From Nilaparvata lugens (lineage: Eukaryota; Arthropoda; Insecta; Hemiptera; Delphacidae): a stretch of DNA of 64,000 bases. This document shows, in pieces, positions 20,499 to 31,416 of the stretch; positions within the stretch are counted from its first letter, which is position 1; every line of letters starts with the position of its first letter. A program made the translations under genes and the position numbers. The DNA lies in NCBI RefSeq assembly GCF_014356525.2, contig NC_052518.1, forward strand, positions 100,312,767 to 100,376,766. The letters are read 5' to 3'. A model generated the notes under the pieces. The model had not been told where the DNA came from. It did not search any database and saw only the letters and a list, made by a program, of their open reading frames with translations.

Positions 20499-23447
20499 AT
20501 GAGTAACAACAACTTATCAAATTTGCTCAGCTTCGAGGATCTTGATTATTTTGAAGAAATGCATGATGAAGTGATCAACAACAGTCAACAACTTTGTGCA
20601 GCATTGAGCTCTTGTGATTTGAGCATCTTCTGTCTCAATATAAGGAGTATCAGAAGAAATTTTGATGAGCTGATGATTCAATTGTGCGACATTAATTTTT
20701 CTTTTGATGTTATTATTCTAACCGAATGCTGGATTAGGACTGAATTTGTACTCCAGTCCATTCGAGGATATGATGTATTTTCCACCATAAACAACCCATT
20801 ACAAAATGATGGTATAGTTGTTTATGTTAAAGATAGTATAAATGTACAATGTGTTGAGCTACATATTAACCAGGCAAATGTCCTACATATTCGGTTGGAT
20901 GCAGCAGACAAAAAGTGGAACATCCTTGCAATATACAGATCACCGTCCTTCAATGATATTACAGATTTCCTGAGTGACTTAGAATCGATCCTGAATGAAT
21001 TAAGAGGGCAACAAGTCATATGTGCAGGAGACATGAATATTAACACCCTTCAAATTCGTCCACATCATCAATTGAATGACTACTGCGATCTTCTAAGCGA
21101 GCATGGGCTCAGACTCTGCATTAAGCAAGCAACCAGAACTACAACAGAAACTGCTTCTTGCATAGATCACATTGCTACCAACTCCAGAGATAATCTTTTT
21201 CCAATCATTTATGAATCAACAATAACTGACCACTTCACCACAATTCTAGGAGTGCAACATATTTCGAGAAATAGTGCAAATGAAACTGGAACACATGAAA
21301 TAAACGAGAAAATAGACATTAATAGCTTGAAGAATGAACTACTGAATGAGGAGTGGATTCATGTTTTAGAAGATAATAATCCAGATACATCTTATGACAC
21401 CTTCTTATCAACTCTGAGACAACATATACAAAATAATATCAAGCAGCATAGGCGGCAGAAGAAGTACAAAACCATCAAACCATGGATCACCAGAGGTATA
21501 GTAGCAGCAATAAGAACCATGAAATCTACTCAACAAAAGAAGAAAGGAAGACCCAAACAACATTAACTTAACCAACTTCTATCGTCGGTATAGGAATACA
21601 CTCACAGCTTTAATTCATGAAACAAAGGACCAATACTATAGAGAGAAATTGTATGAAGCTGGAAAGGATAATAAAAAAATGTGGAAAGTGATCAAAGATG
21701 CTACTGACTCTAAATCAAAAACAAAAATGAAATTGAATGCTATTAAAATAGATGATAGGATTTTCAATCTAAAGGAAAATCCAGAAACTGTGCTCAACCA
21801 CATGAATAACTTTTTCACAAATGTAGGTGAAGAAATGGCAGAGACAATAATAGATTTCTTAAGAAAACCACTAGACCAAATCATATCCCAATATAAACCT
21901 GTTACAAGAACTCTACACTCCATCTACTTTCACCCAGTAACTGAAGATGAGCTTCTTGAAGCTATTAGTAGTTTGCGAAATGACAGTGCTCCAGGACTTG
22001 ATGGAATCAATAATAGAACATTGAAGTCGATAAAAAATGTAATTGTAAAACCATTAATTCACATATTTAATTTAAGTCTGTCAAAAGGAATTTTTCCAAA
22101 AGCTATGAAAGAGACCATTACATAAAGGAGGCGACAAAACAAATGCCACCAATTACAGGCCTATTTCACTTATAAGCAATATTTCTAAGATTTTGGAAAA
22201 ACTGGTAAAGAAACGTCTTGTGAATTACATGGAAAAAAACAACTTACTATCTAGGAATCAATTTGGTTTTCGTGAGGGGAGGAGTACAGAAGATGCGGTA
22301 TTAGAATTGTCAAATTTTGTCACAGATAAGCTAGAAAATAACAAAAAATGTGCAGCAGTGTTCCTGGACCTAGCAAAAGCTTTTGACACTGTTAATCACA
22401 GTTTGCTGCTGAAGAAATTAGAAGCCATGGGAATTAGAGGAGTTCCTCTAGCATGGTTTAGATCATACCTCTGTGACCAGCGTCAAAAAGTCAAAGTTGA
22501 AGAACATCTCAGTTCAGAGGAAACGATGAAGTTTGGGATTCCCCAAGGAACAGTTCTTGGGCCAATTCTGTATTTGGCATATGCAAATGAGCTATGTTCA
22601 ATTAAGATAAGATGAAGAGTAATAGCTTCTGCTGATGATACGTGTATACTATTTGAAGGAAACACCTGGGAGGAAGTTTTTAATCTGGCACAGGAAGAAT
22701 TGATGAAATTCGATAAATGGTTAAGAGAAAATTTGCTTACAGTAAATGCAACAAAAACGAAATTTTTAGCCTTTTCTCTGACAGAACGGACAAGACCATC
22801 GGATTCTTCAATAATCCTGCATCACTGTGGAAGCACCAACAACCCGTGTGATTGCCCTTCAATTCAACAAGTCAATGAAATAAAATATTTAGGAACAATA
22901 GTGGACAACAAATTCAAATGAGACAAGCACATTAATCTATCAATTACCCGGATCAGGAAGCTTCTCTACAAATTCTATCAACTCCGTAAATTCCTCAACT
23001 ATGAGACATTAAAAACTGTTTATTTTTCTTTAGTGCAATCAATTTTAAAGATACGTCATAATTATCTGGGGAGCTACGAATTTTACACATGTTGAACCTC
23101 TCTATAAACTTCAAAAACGAATACTATAAATAATAGGCTTCAAGGAGAATCAATTCCCCACGAACATTCTTTTCAAGGACAGTAAAGTACTGAGTGTAAG
23201 ACAACTCTACATCCAGGCTATCATCACGCGAATGAGGAGAAACAACGAACACATAAGACTGGCAGATCATAACCATCAAACAAGGCAGAGAAACACGTAT
23301 TCAATAGTACCAAGGATGAACACTACAATTGGGCAAAGAAACTACACATATTTGGGACCAAAAATTTATAATTCAATACCAAGTTACATTAGGGAAGAAT
23401 TCAATAGACACAGGTTCAAGAAAAGGGTTATTTTCCTGGTTGGTTGA
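20499..23447 (+). pseudogene. LINE ORF2: APE-type endonuclease plus reverse transcriptase, broken
   Basis: Start ATG at 20499 overlaps the end of the helicase ORF (ATGAGTAA). The first 355 codons are intact and hold a complete-looking APE endonuclease: N47 (LNIRS), E76 (LTECW), D178 and N180 (GDMNIN), S220/D223 (SCIDHIATN) and D244-H245 (ITDHF). A frameshift near 21560 leads to the linker and RT fingers (SSLRNDSAPGLDGINN). Another near 22125 leads to NYRPISLISNISKILEKLVK, NQFGFREGRSTEDAVLEL, FLDLAKAFDTVNHSLLLKKL (motif A), FGIPQGTVLGPILYL (motif B) and SADDTCILF (motif C). In-frame stops lie at about 22613 and 22919. The C-terminal frame 23232-23447 has TYLGPKIYNSIPSYIREEF. Belongs to the CR1/Jockey-like LINE assemblage; clade unresolved. 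In active elements it nicks DNA and primes reverse transcription. Confidence 0.88.
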
Positions 23448-24000
23448 TATTGGAGTGGAAAATTGTGAAAATTTAGTTAGACTGTAAATATTGAAACTAT
23501 TTATTCTTCATTCCACTCTTTACTGTTTTTCATTTTTCTAAAAATAACCTTTCTTATTATTATCCTTAATAGAACATTAATATTTATTTACTAATTCCAT
23601 AATTTTGTTTGTTTGTATTATACATTTTTACTAATTTTATTATGAAAAACTTTAATCCCAAATCAGTGAATAAAGTTTGTAAATAGTAATTATTACACGC
23701 AATAAGCAACTAATTACTTATACCCCAACACATATAATATATAGTGGGGTGTATATTAATTCATTGAAATTATCATTTATTCATTGTTGAAACACCGCTG
23801 ATTTATGTAGTTATATTATCATATCATTATCATACTATATTATCAATATTCTAATGTTGCATTCAATCTTCATTGTAATTAATAAGTTTTCTAATATGTG
23901 AAATTTGTTGCATAATTGGCTGTTGTACTGTAATTTATTGTAGATTCGTGTATGAACCAGAATGTATTGTAACTTACTTGAATAAATTTGAAATTTGAAA
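23448..24000 (+). other. LINE 3' UTR and tail
   Basis: AT-rich non-coding sequence follows the ORF2 stop and ends with GAATAAATTTGAAATTTGAA at about 23980-24000. This is a short repeated tail rather than long poly(A). Satellite DNA begins within the next few bases. Confidence 0.7.
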
Positions 24001-27000
24001 TAACCCTCCCCCCCCCCCGCTGACTGCGTGTATCTAGCCAAGATTCTAAAATGGTATCATATGATAGCTGAAGGATTGTTTCAACGATTTGCATCAAACT
24101 TTTCTCGGATACACCTTTCCTGGGGGCGGCAAGGGACCTGGTTACCTACAACCCTTCCTCATTGCTGACAGCGTGATTATCAAGCGAAAGTGGTATCATA
24201 TGATAGTTGTAGACATCTTACTCCGATTTCCATCAATCTTTTCTTGGATAGACCTTCCCTCGGGGCCACACAAGACCTGGTTACCTACAACCCTTCCCTC
24301 ACACTGACGACGTGATTATCGAGCCCAGAATCCAAAAAAGGTATCATATGATAGCTGAGGGATTGTTTCATTGAATTGCATCAAACTTTTCTTGAATTCA
24401 CCTTCCCTGGGGGCGGCAAGGGACCTGGTTACCTACAAACCTTCCCACCCGCTGACAGCATGATTATTGAGCCCAAAAATTGGAAGTGGTATGATATGAT
24501 AGCTGTATACTTGTAACATTGATTTCCATGAGATTTTTCTCGAATACACATACCCTGGGGGCGGAATGGGACCTGGTTACCTACAACCCTCCTGCCCTGC
24601 TGAAGGCGTGATTATCGTGTACAAAATTCTCAAATGATATCATATGATAGCTGAGAGATTATTTCATCGAATTCCATCAATCTTTTCTTGGATACACCTT
24701 CCCTGGGGGCGGCACAAGACCTGGCTACCCACAACCCTTCCCTCACGCTGACGGCGTGATTATCAAGCCAAAAACTCGAAAATGGTGCATATGATAGCTG
24801 TAGACTTGTTTCATTGATCCCCATGAGTTTTTTTCCGAATACACATACCCTGGGGGCGGCAAAAGCCCTGGTTACCTACAACCCTCCGCTCCCGCTGACG
24901 GCGTGATTATCGAGCTCAGAGTCCAAAAAAGGTATCATATGATAGCTGAGGGATTGTTTCATCGAATTTCATTACACTTATCTTGATTCACATTCCCTGG
25001 GGCGGCAAGGGACCTGGTTACCTACAACCCTTCCCCCTCCACTGAATGCGTGATTATCAAGCCCAAAAATTAAAAGTGGTATAATATGATAGCTGTAGAC
25101 TTGATACATCGATTTCCATTGAATTTAACTCTAATACACCTTTCCTGGGGGCGGCAGGGGACCTGCTCACCTACAACTCTTCCCACCCACTGACGGTGTG
25201 ATTATTGAGCCCAATGTTCGAAAATGGTATCATATTATAGCTGTAGACTTGTTCCATCGATTTCCATCAAACATTTCTCGGATACACCTTTCCTGGGGGT
25301 GGCAAGGGACCTGGTTACCTAAAACCCTTCCCCCCCGCTGATGGAGTGATTATCAAGCCAAAAATTCGAGAATGATATCATATGATATCTGTTGACTTGT
25401 TACATCGATTTCTATCCACATTTTCTTGGATAAAGCCTTCCCTGGGGGCAGGAAAGGACCTGGTTACCTACAACCCTTCCCTCCCACTTACAGCGTGATT
25501 ATCGAGCCAACAATTTGAAAAAGGTACAATAATTATGATACCTGTACACTTGTTACATCGATTTCCATGAAATTTTTCTCGAATATACAAACCCTGGAGG
25601 CAGCAAGGGACCTTGTTACCTACAACCCTTCCCTCCCGCTAACGGTGTGATTATCAAGCCAAAAATTCGAAAATGGTGTCATATAATAGCTGTAGACTTG
25701 TTGCATTGATTCCCATGAGATTTTTCCCGAATACACATACCCTGGGGGCGGCAAAAGACCTGGTTACCTACAACCCTCCCCCCTTCGCTGACGGCGTGAT
25801 TATCGAGCCCAAAATTCTAAAATGGTATCATATGATAGATGTGGACTTGTTACATCGATTTCCAATGGATTTTTAATGAATACACGAGAGTTGGGGGCGG
25901 CAAGGGACCTGGTTACCTACAACTCCTACCCCCGCTGAAGTTGTGATTATTGAGCCCAAAATTCGAAAATGGTATCATATGATAGCTGTAGACTTGTTCC
26001 TTCGATTTCCATCAAACTTCTCTCGGATACACCTTTCCTGGGGGCGGCAAGGGACCTGGTTACCCACAACCCTCCCTCCCTGCTGACGGCGTGATTATCA
26101 AGTCCAAAATTCGAAAGTGATATCATATGATAGTTGTGGACATGTTACTCCGATTTCCATCAATCTTTTTCTGGATAAACTTTTCCTGGGGGCGGCAAAA
26201 GACCTGGTTACCTAGAACCCTTCCCTCCCGCTGACATCATGATTATCAAGCCAACAATTTGATACCTGTACACTTGTTACAACGATTTCCATTGAATTAT
26301 TTCCCGAATATACAGACTCTGGAGGCGGCAAGGGACCTTGTTACCTACAAACCTTCCCTCCCGCTAACGGCATGAATATCAAGCCAAAAATACTAAAATG
26401 GTATCATATGATAGCTGAGGGATTGTTTCATCGCATTGCATCAAACTTTTCTTGAATACACATACCCTGGGGTCGGCAAAAGACCTGGTTACCTACAACC
26501 CTCCCCCCTTGCCGACAGAGTGATTATCGAGCCAAAAATTCTAATATGGTATCATTTGTTAGCTGTAGACTTGTAACATTGATTTCCATGAGATTTTTCT
26601 CGAATACACATACCCTTGGAGCAGATTGGGACCTAGTTACCTACAACCCTCCTGCCCCGTTGACGGCGTGATTATCGAGCCCAACATTCTGAAATTATAT
26701 CATATGATAGCTGAGGACTTGTTACATCGATTTCCATTGGATTTTTCTTGAATACGCAAGAGTTGGGGGCGGCAAGGGCCCTGGTTACCTACAACCCATC
26801 CTCTCTGCTGACGGTGTGATTATCAAGCCTAAAATTCGAAAATGGTGCATATGATAGCTGTAGACTTGTTACATTGATTCCCATGAGATTTTTTCCGAAT
26901 ACACATACCCTGGGGGCGGCAAAAGACCTGGTTACCTACAACCCTTTGCTCCCGCTGACGGCGTAATTATCGAGCCCAGATACCAAAAAAAGTATCATAT

Positions 27001-28335
27001 GATAGCTGAGGGATTGTTTCATCGAATTTCATCACACTTATCTTGAATTCACCTTCCCTGGGGGCGACAAGGGACCAGGTTACCTACAACCCTTCCCCCC
27101 CGATTATTGCGTGATTATTGAGCCAGAAAAAAAAATTTGATAGTGGTATCAGATGGTAGCTGTAGACTTGTTACATCGATTTTCATGGAATTTTTATAGA
27201 ATACACCTTCTGTGGGGGCGGCAAGGGACCTGGTAACCTACAGCTCTTCCAGTCACTGAAAGCATAATTATCGAGCCCAAAATTCGGAAGTCGTATCACA
27301 TGTTTGCTGTAGACTTGTTACATCGATTTCCTTCAAATTTTTATGGAATACACTTTGCCTGGGGGCGGCAGGGTCCTGGATACTTTCAACCCTTCCCCCC
27401 CGCTGACGGCGTGATTATCGAGCCCAAGATTCGAAAGTGGTATCATATGATAGCTGTAGACTTGTTACATCGATTTCCATCACACTCTCCTTGGACACAC
27501 CTTCCCTGGGGGCGGCAAGGGACCTGGTCACTCACAACTCTTCCCCACCGCTAAGGGCGTGATTAACGAGCACAGAATCGTATAGTGGTATCATACGACA
27601 GCTGCGGACGTGTTCCATCGATTTTAATCAGATTATCATTGAATTAAACTTACCTGGGGGCGGCAAGTGACCTGATTACCCACAACCTTTCCACCCCGCT
27701 GACGGCGTGATTATCGAGCTCAAATTTTGAAAGTGGTATCATATGATAGCTGTAGACTTGTTACATCGATTTCTATCGAATTTTTCTTGAATACATCTTC
27801 CCTGGGGTGGCAAAGGACCTGGTAACCAACAGCTCTTCCAGTCACTGAAAGTGTAATTTTGAAGCCCAAAATTTGGAAGTGGTATCACTTGTGATTATCT
27901 AACCCAGAATTGGAAAGTTGTATCATATGACAGCTGTGGATGTGTTCCATCGAGGGGGCGGCAAGGTACCTGGTTACTTACAAACCTTCCCCCCCCCCGC
28001 TGACGGCGTAATTGTTGAGCCCAAAATTTAACAGTTGTATCGTATGACAGCTGTGGTCTTGTTCCATCGATTTCTATCAAATGTTTCTTGAATACACCTT
28101 CCCTTGGGGCGGCAAGGGACCTGGTTACCTACAACCCTTCCACCCGCTGACGGCGTGATTATCGAACCCAAAATTTGAAAGTGGTATCATATGATAGCTG
28201 TGGACTTGTTACATCGATTTCCATCGGATTTTTCTCGAATACACATACCCTCGGGGCGACAAGGGACCTGGTTTAATATATTCCCCCCCCGCCCTCGGCT
28301 GTAACGTTTTTCCTCCGCCCACAGCGTAATTATTG
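24001..28335 (+). repeat. satellite-147: ~30 tandem copies of a ~147-bp unit
   Basis: Conserved landmarks recur every 140-150 bp: CCTGGGGGCGGCAAGGGACC, TGGTTACCTACAACCC, a C-rich run, CCGCTGACGGCGTGATTATC, GAGCCCAAAATTCGAAAATG, and the palindromic GTATCATATGATAGCTG. Measured spacings between GGGGGCGGC positions near 24408, 24555, 24703, 24850 and 24998 are 147-148 bp. Units differ by roughly 10-25% and some are shortened (for example near 27900-27960). Higher-order alternation is suggested because units ending GCTGTAGACTTGTTACATCG and units with GCTGAGGGATTGTTTCATCG recur at intervals. There is no coding function; frames in it are by-products of periodicity. Confidence 0.95.
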
Positions 28336-28720
28336 AGCCCAAAATTTGAAAATGTTTTAGAATGAAAGCCCAAAATTTGCTCTATCGAATAACACATTCA
28401 TCTTCAAGAACGGTGATGGTCGCGTGGCCGTGAAGCTGGCCGGCCGAATTTGAAAACTTTCGAAGTCTCTCAGGGTCGTATTTTTTGAGCCCAAAATTTG
28501 AAAATGGTATAGAATGGTATAGCCCAAAATTCGCTTAATCGAATGACACCTTCACCTTCAAGATCGGTGATGGTCGCGGGCTAACCGTGAAGCCGGCCCG
28601 CCAATATATAAACCCTTCTAAACCCCATTTCCGGTTGAGCCCAAAATTTGAAACTTGGATATTCTGGTAGCCCAAAAAAAAGCCCTAAATATTGGCATAT
28701 GTTTCAAATCTTGGGCTCGA
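28336..28720 (+). repeat. second tandem repeat, ~157-bp unit, about 2 copies
   Basis: GGTGATGGTCGCG occurs at about 28411 and 28568, with the flanking CTTCAAGA.CGGTGATGG, GTGAAGC.GGCC and GAGCCCAAAATTTGAAA shared between units. The last landmark is also part of satellite-147, so this is likely a derived or recombined satellite variant at the array edge. Confidence 0.75.
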
Positions 28721-28884
28721 TATGTTGGGGCCAGCTTCACGGCGGTAACTTAAGGTGGTTCGGGACTCACCTAAAACTGTACGTCTATTCATCTCTCACC
28801 GCCTCATTACCCATGCACAAGCCTTGAGCTCATGTGGGCATCACCCCCAAAAAAAACCTATTTTTCCTCATCTATAATTATTAG

Positions 28885-29180
28885 TAGTTCTATGAACAGT
28901 AGACCTCACGCAATTATAAACCACAGCCTCCTCTTATACTGTCCATCAGAGCAAATCATGTCTGTATGACGTGTCGGCGAGATATCGGTGTGAAAACGGC
29001 TAATGACTGTTGGGGTTGGTGTATCGAAAATGCTAACATCAATAAAGCTAATCATCTCCTCCAAGACATGTACTGGCAACAGGTCAGGCCGAGTTCAAAG
29101 CAGAGAAAGGTCGAGAGAAAATACTATGATATTTTAGTTATTTAATTGCATGCAAATTATTAGTGCATTTGAAAATTGCA
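28885..29180 (+). repeat. Rep-H partial copy, forward
   Basis: Begins TAGTTCTATGAACAGTAGACC and continues through GATATCGGTGTGAAAACGGC and ACTGGCAACAGG. The reverse complement of the whole block is present at 30930-31205, so the pair forms a large inverted repeat around 1.75 kb of other sequence. Confidence 0.75.
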
Positions 29181-29189
29181 TGCAATTAA

Positions 29190-29815
29190 TAGTCCACACA
29201 AAAAAAATAATTAGAGGACATTGCAGTAAGAAGGATTCAGCTCCAAATTTCTAGTTTTTGAGATAATTAATAAAAACCTTATGAAAAAAAACTCTTTGTC
29301 TATCAGTTATGAGCTACCATTATGTTATTCTATAATTATGTCTCCACACACATTCTAAGTGAGTTTAAAGATGTTTCTACGTGTTCTTTGATCAAATATA
29401 TATATATAAATAATTTGGAGCTGAATCTTTTTTGCCCCAATTTCAGGTATATCAAGGGTATCTTTGCAATAAATTATAGATGGTTTTCATTGAGAAAAGT
29501 TTTTTATTTGCATATACTATAGCACCAAAAAAGATATTGAGGTTAGAAACGCGAAAAACTGATTCAACCAGCTGTTCACAGCCGCCAGTATTTTCAGCAC
29601 TGCCTCTTGAATATGAATATTCGGTTGGGCCAAAAACGATTCAGCTCCAGGAGCTGGATCTTTTTTCCGCCCACCCAAAGAAGACACCCATGCTATCTCT
29701 GTTGTTTTTCAATGGATTTGAATCCTGATTGCACCAATCGATGCAGCTATTTTTTTGGAATCAGAAAATGTCTTAACCTGAAATTGATCAAAAAGTGGAG
29801 CTGGATCCTTTTTGT
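29190..29815. other. intergenic with repeated GAGCTGAATC motifs
   Basis: Short inverted and direct copies of GATTCAGCTCC or GGAGCTGGATCCTTTTT occur at about 29236, 29418, 29640 and 29800. This suggests degraded termini of a small DNA element family. No gene is recognised in the overlapping frames. Confidence 0.45.
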
Positions 29816-31416
29816 TGCAAGGCCCTCTTACTTTCCTTGCCCTATTACCATAGGTAAGGAAAGTATTGCTTTCCAAAAAAAATTAAGGTACCCTAATTTC
29901 AAGTTTTCTATACGTTTCAAGGTCCCCTGAATCCAAATACATGATTTTTGGGTATTGGTCTGTGTGTGTATATGTGTGTGTATGTCTGTGAACACGATAA
30001 CTTCATTCCTAATTAACCGATGGACATGAAATTTTAAACTTAAATGTCCTTATACCATGAGGATCCGACAATAAGAAATTCAATTCAAGATTGCGGAAAA
30101 ATGGCGGATAATGACTAAAAAACCATGTTTTTGACGCTTTTCTCGAAAATGGCTCTAACGATTTTCCTCAAATTTATACCCTGGATAGCTATTTATAAGC
30201 CCTATTAAATGACATGAGTCTCATTTCTGGGAAAATTGCAGGAGCTCCGTAATATACTTGATAAAAATGGATTTTGTTAAATTTCTATCACGATTTTCTC
30301 TAAAATGACTTGACCGATTATTTTCAAATTCATACCTTGTATAGTTATTTATCAACTCTATCAACTGGCATGAGTCCTCTTCCTGGGAAATTAACAGGGG
30401 GTCCACCCCATCCTAGAGAAAAGGACTTTGTAACCTCCTTCTCGTGCATGAGGTAGGTAGGTAGTTAGAGCAGTTTATTCAAAAGAACACATAGTCGTGA
30501 TATTTCATTGATCAAGGGAAGTGAGGTCCAAGATTTAAGTCGACGGTTTGGCATTTCTCTTTATGTTTAAATGTTTATATGTTGCGCATTTACGGTGAAA
30601 CGCGGTAATAGATTTTCATGAAATTTGACAGGTATGTTCCTTTTTGAATTGCGCGTCGACGTATATACAAGGTTTTAGGAAATTTTGCATTTCAAGGATA
30701 ATATAAAAGGAAAAATGAGCCTCCTTCCTACGCCAATATTAGAGTAAGAATCAGACTATAGAATTATTCATCATAAATCAGCTGTCTAGTTGATTATAAA
30801 TTGCATGCCATGACGCATGCAATTCAATATCTCAATGTAACTTGGTAAAAAATCAGCTGCTGTGTAGACTATAAATTGCATGCCTCATTGAATGCAATTT
30901 TTATGTACTATTAAATGAACTATTGATTGCGTGCAATAAGGCATGTAATTAATAACTAAAATAACATAGTATTGTCTCTCGCACTTTCTCTGCTTTAAAC
31001 TCAGGCTGTCCTGTTGCCAGTATGTCTTGAAGGAGATTAGCTTTTGATGTTAGCATTTTTGATACACAACCCCAACAGCCATTAGCCGTTTTCACACCGA
31101 TATCTCGCCGACACGACATACAGACAGGATTTACTCTGATGCTCAGTATAAGAGGAGGCTGCGGTTTATAACTGCACGAGGTCTACTGTTCACAGAACTA
31201 CTAGTATGTAGAACAGCTGTTTTGACGACTTTTAAAAAACCATAGAATTTCACAATTTACACAAAGGAAAATGTACTCTGAAAACAATAGTATGATCGTA
31301 GTTTTAAATATGTAGCCGCAAATTGTCATTTTGTTATTCCCCTAAATTATTCTTGTTTAATGTTCAATGAGCAAGGAAAGTTGTGTGAGTGTACCACACT
31401 AGATTTTTTAACTAAA
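29816..31416 (-). repeat. Rep-X copy, reverse orientation, interrupted by Rep-H
   Basis: The left end (29816-30000) is the reverse complement of the Rep-X 3' part: CTTTCCTTGCCCTATTACCA, AGTATTGCTTTCCAAAAAAA, then a short GT-rich array. The right end (31370-31416), GAGCAAGGAAAGTTGTGTGA followed by GTGTACCACACTAGATTTTT, matches the reverse complement of the Rep-X 5' end. The middle differs and contains the Rep-H copy at 30508-31205. Confidence 0.65.
30508..31205 (-). repeat. Rep-H copy, reverse, ~700 bp
   Basis: Compared with 58606-59190 it reads in reverse orientation. One end shows AGTGAGGTCCAAGATTTAAG and GTCGACGGTTTGGCATTTCT; then GAAACGCGGTAATAGATTTT, GTCGACGTATATACAAGG and CAGACTATAGAATTATTCAT follow. 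The other end is GAGGTCTACTGTTCACAGAA. There is no coding potential, so it is presumably non-autonomous. Confidence 0.75.

Larger units (their letters stand above)
16860..20506 (+). pseudogene. virus-type superfamily 1 RNA helicase ORF (tobamovirus/virga-like), interrupted
   Basis: One frame is open from about 16860 to 17978 apart from a single TGA at 17360-17362. The first ~300 residues show no motif I recognise. Then come the SF1 helicase motifs typical of the alphavirus-like supergroup. Motif I is GVPGCVKT at 17807-17830, where the invariant Gly before Lys is Val (codon 17822-17824). After the RTE insertion come motif II DEA at 19846-19854 and motif III LGDSNQIPY at about 19918-19947. Motif IV-like TLILTFTQLEKK follows, then motif V HEAQG at 20249-20263 and motif VI VAMSRHTQTF from 20342. 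Frameshifts fall near 19810-19830 and 20085-20095. The C-terminus ends at 20506. Such helicases unwind RNA in (+)RNA virus replication. No methyltransferase or RdRp domain is visible. Either a LINE-captured gene or an endogenous viral element; I favour capture. Confidence 0.8.
15970..24000 (+). mobile_element. LINE-like unit: ORF1, virus-type helicase ORF, ORF2 (EN-RT), 3' tail
   Basis: From left to right on one strand this unit holds a zinc-knuckle ORF1, an ORF with an alphavirus-like SF1 helicase (itself interrupted by an RTE insertion at 17979-19782), and an APE-endonuclease/reverse-transcriptase ORF2. It closes with a 3' UTR ending in a TTTGAAATTTGAAAT-type tail directly against satellite DNA. 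Without the RTE insert the unit is about 6.2 kb. Removing that insert is supported by a 12-bp target duplication. The 5' end merges with satellite sequence, so the 5' boundary and any 5' UTR are uncertain. The claim that the helicase belongs to the LINE rests on its position between ORF1 and ORF2, same strand, and the 8-nt overlap with ORF2. The alternative is an endogenous viral fragment inserted between the two ORFs. All three ORFs carry inactivating lesions. Confidence 0.65.

Noticed and set aside
16860..20506. A free-standing endogenous RNA-virus genome
   Set aside because: Only the helicase region is present, with no methyltransferase, RdRp, movement or coat protein recognised. It is flanked tightly by LINE ORFs. 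A viral fragment inserted by chance remains possible but is less parsimonious.
27300..27554. 84-residue frame with repeated DLLHRFPS
   Set aside because: A by-product of the satellite unit (TAGACTTGTTACATCGATTT translated periodically), not a protein.
24001..28335. CRISPR-like array
   Set aside because: The ~147-bp units are repeated without unique spacers; this is an ordinary eukaryotic satellite.
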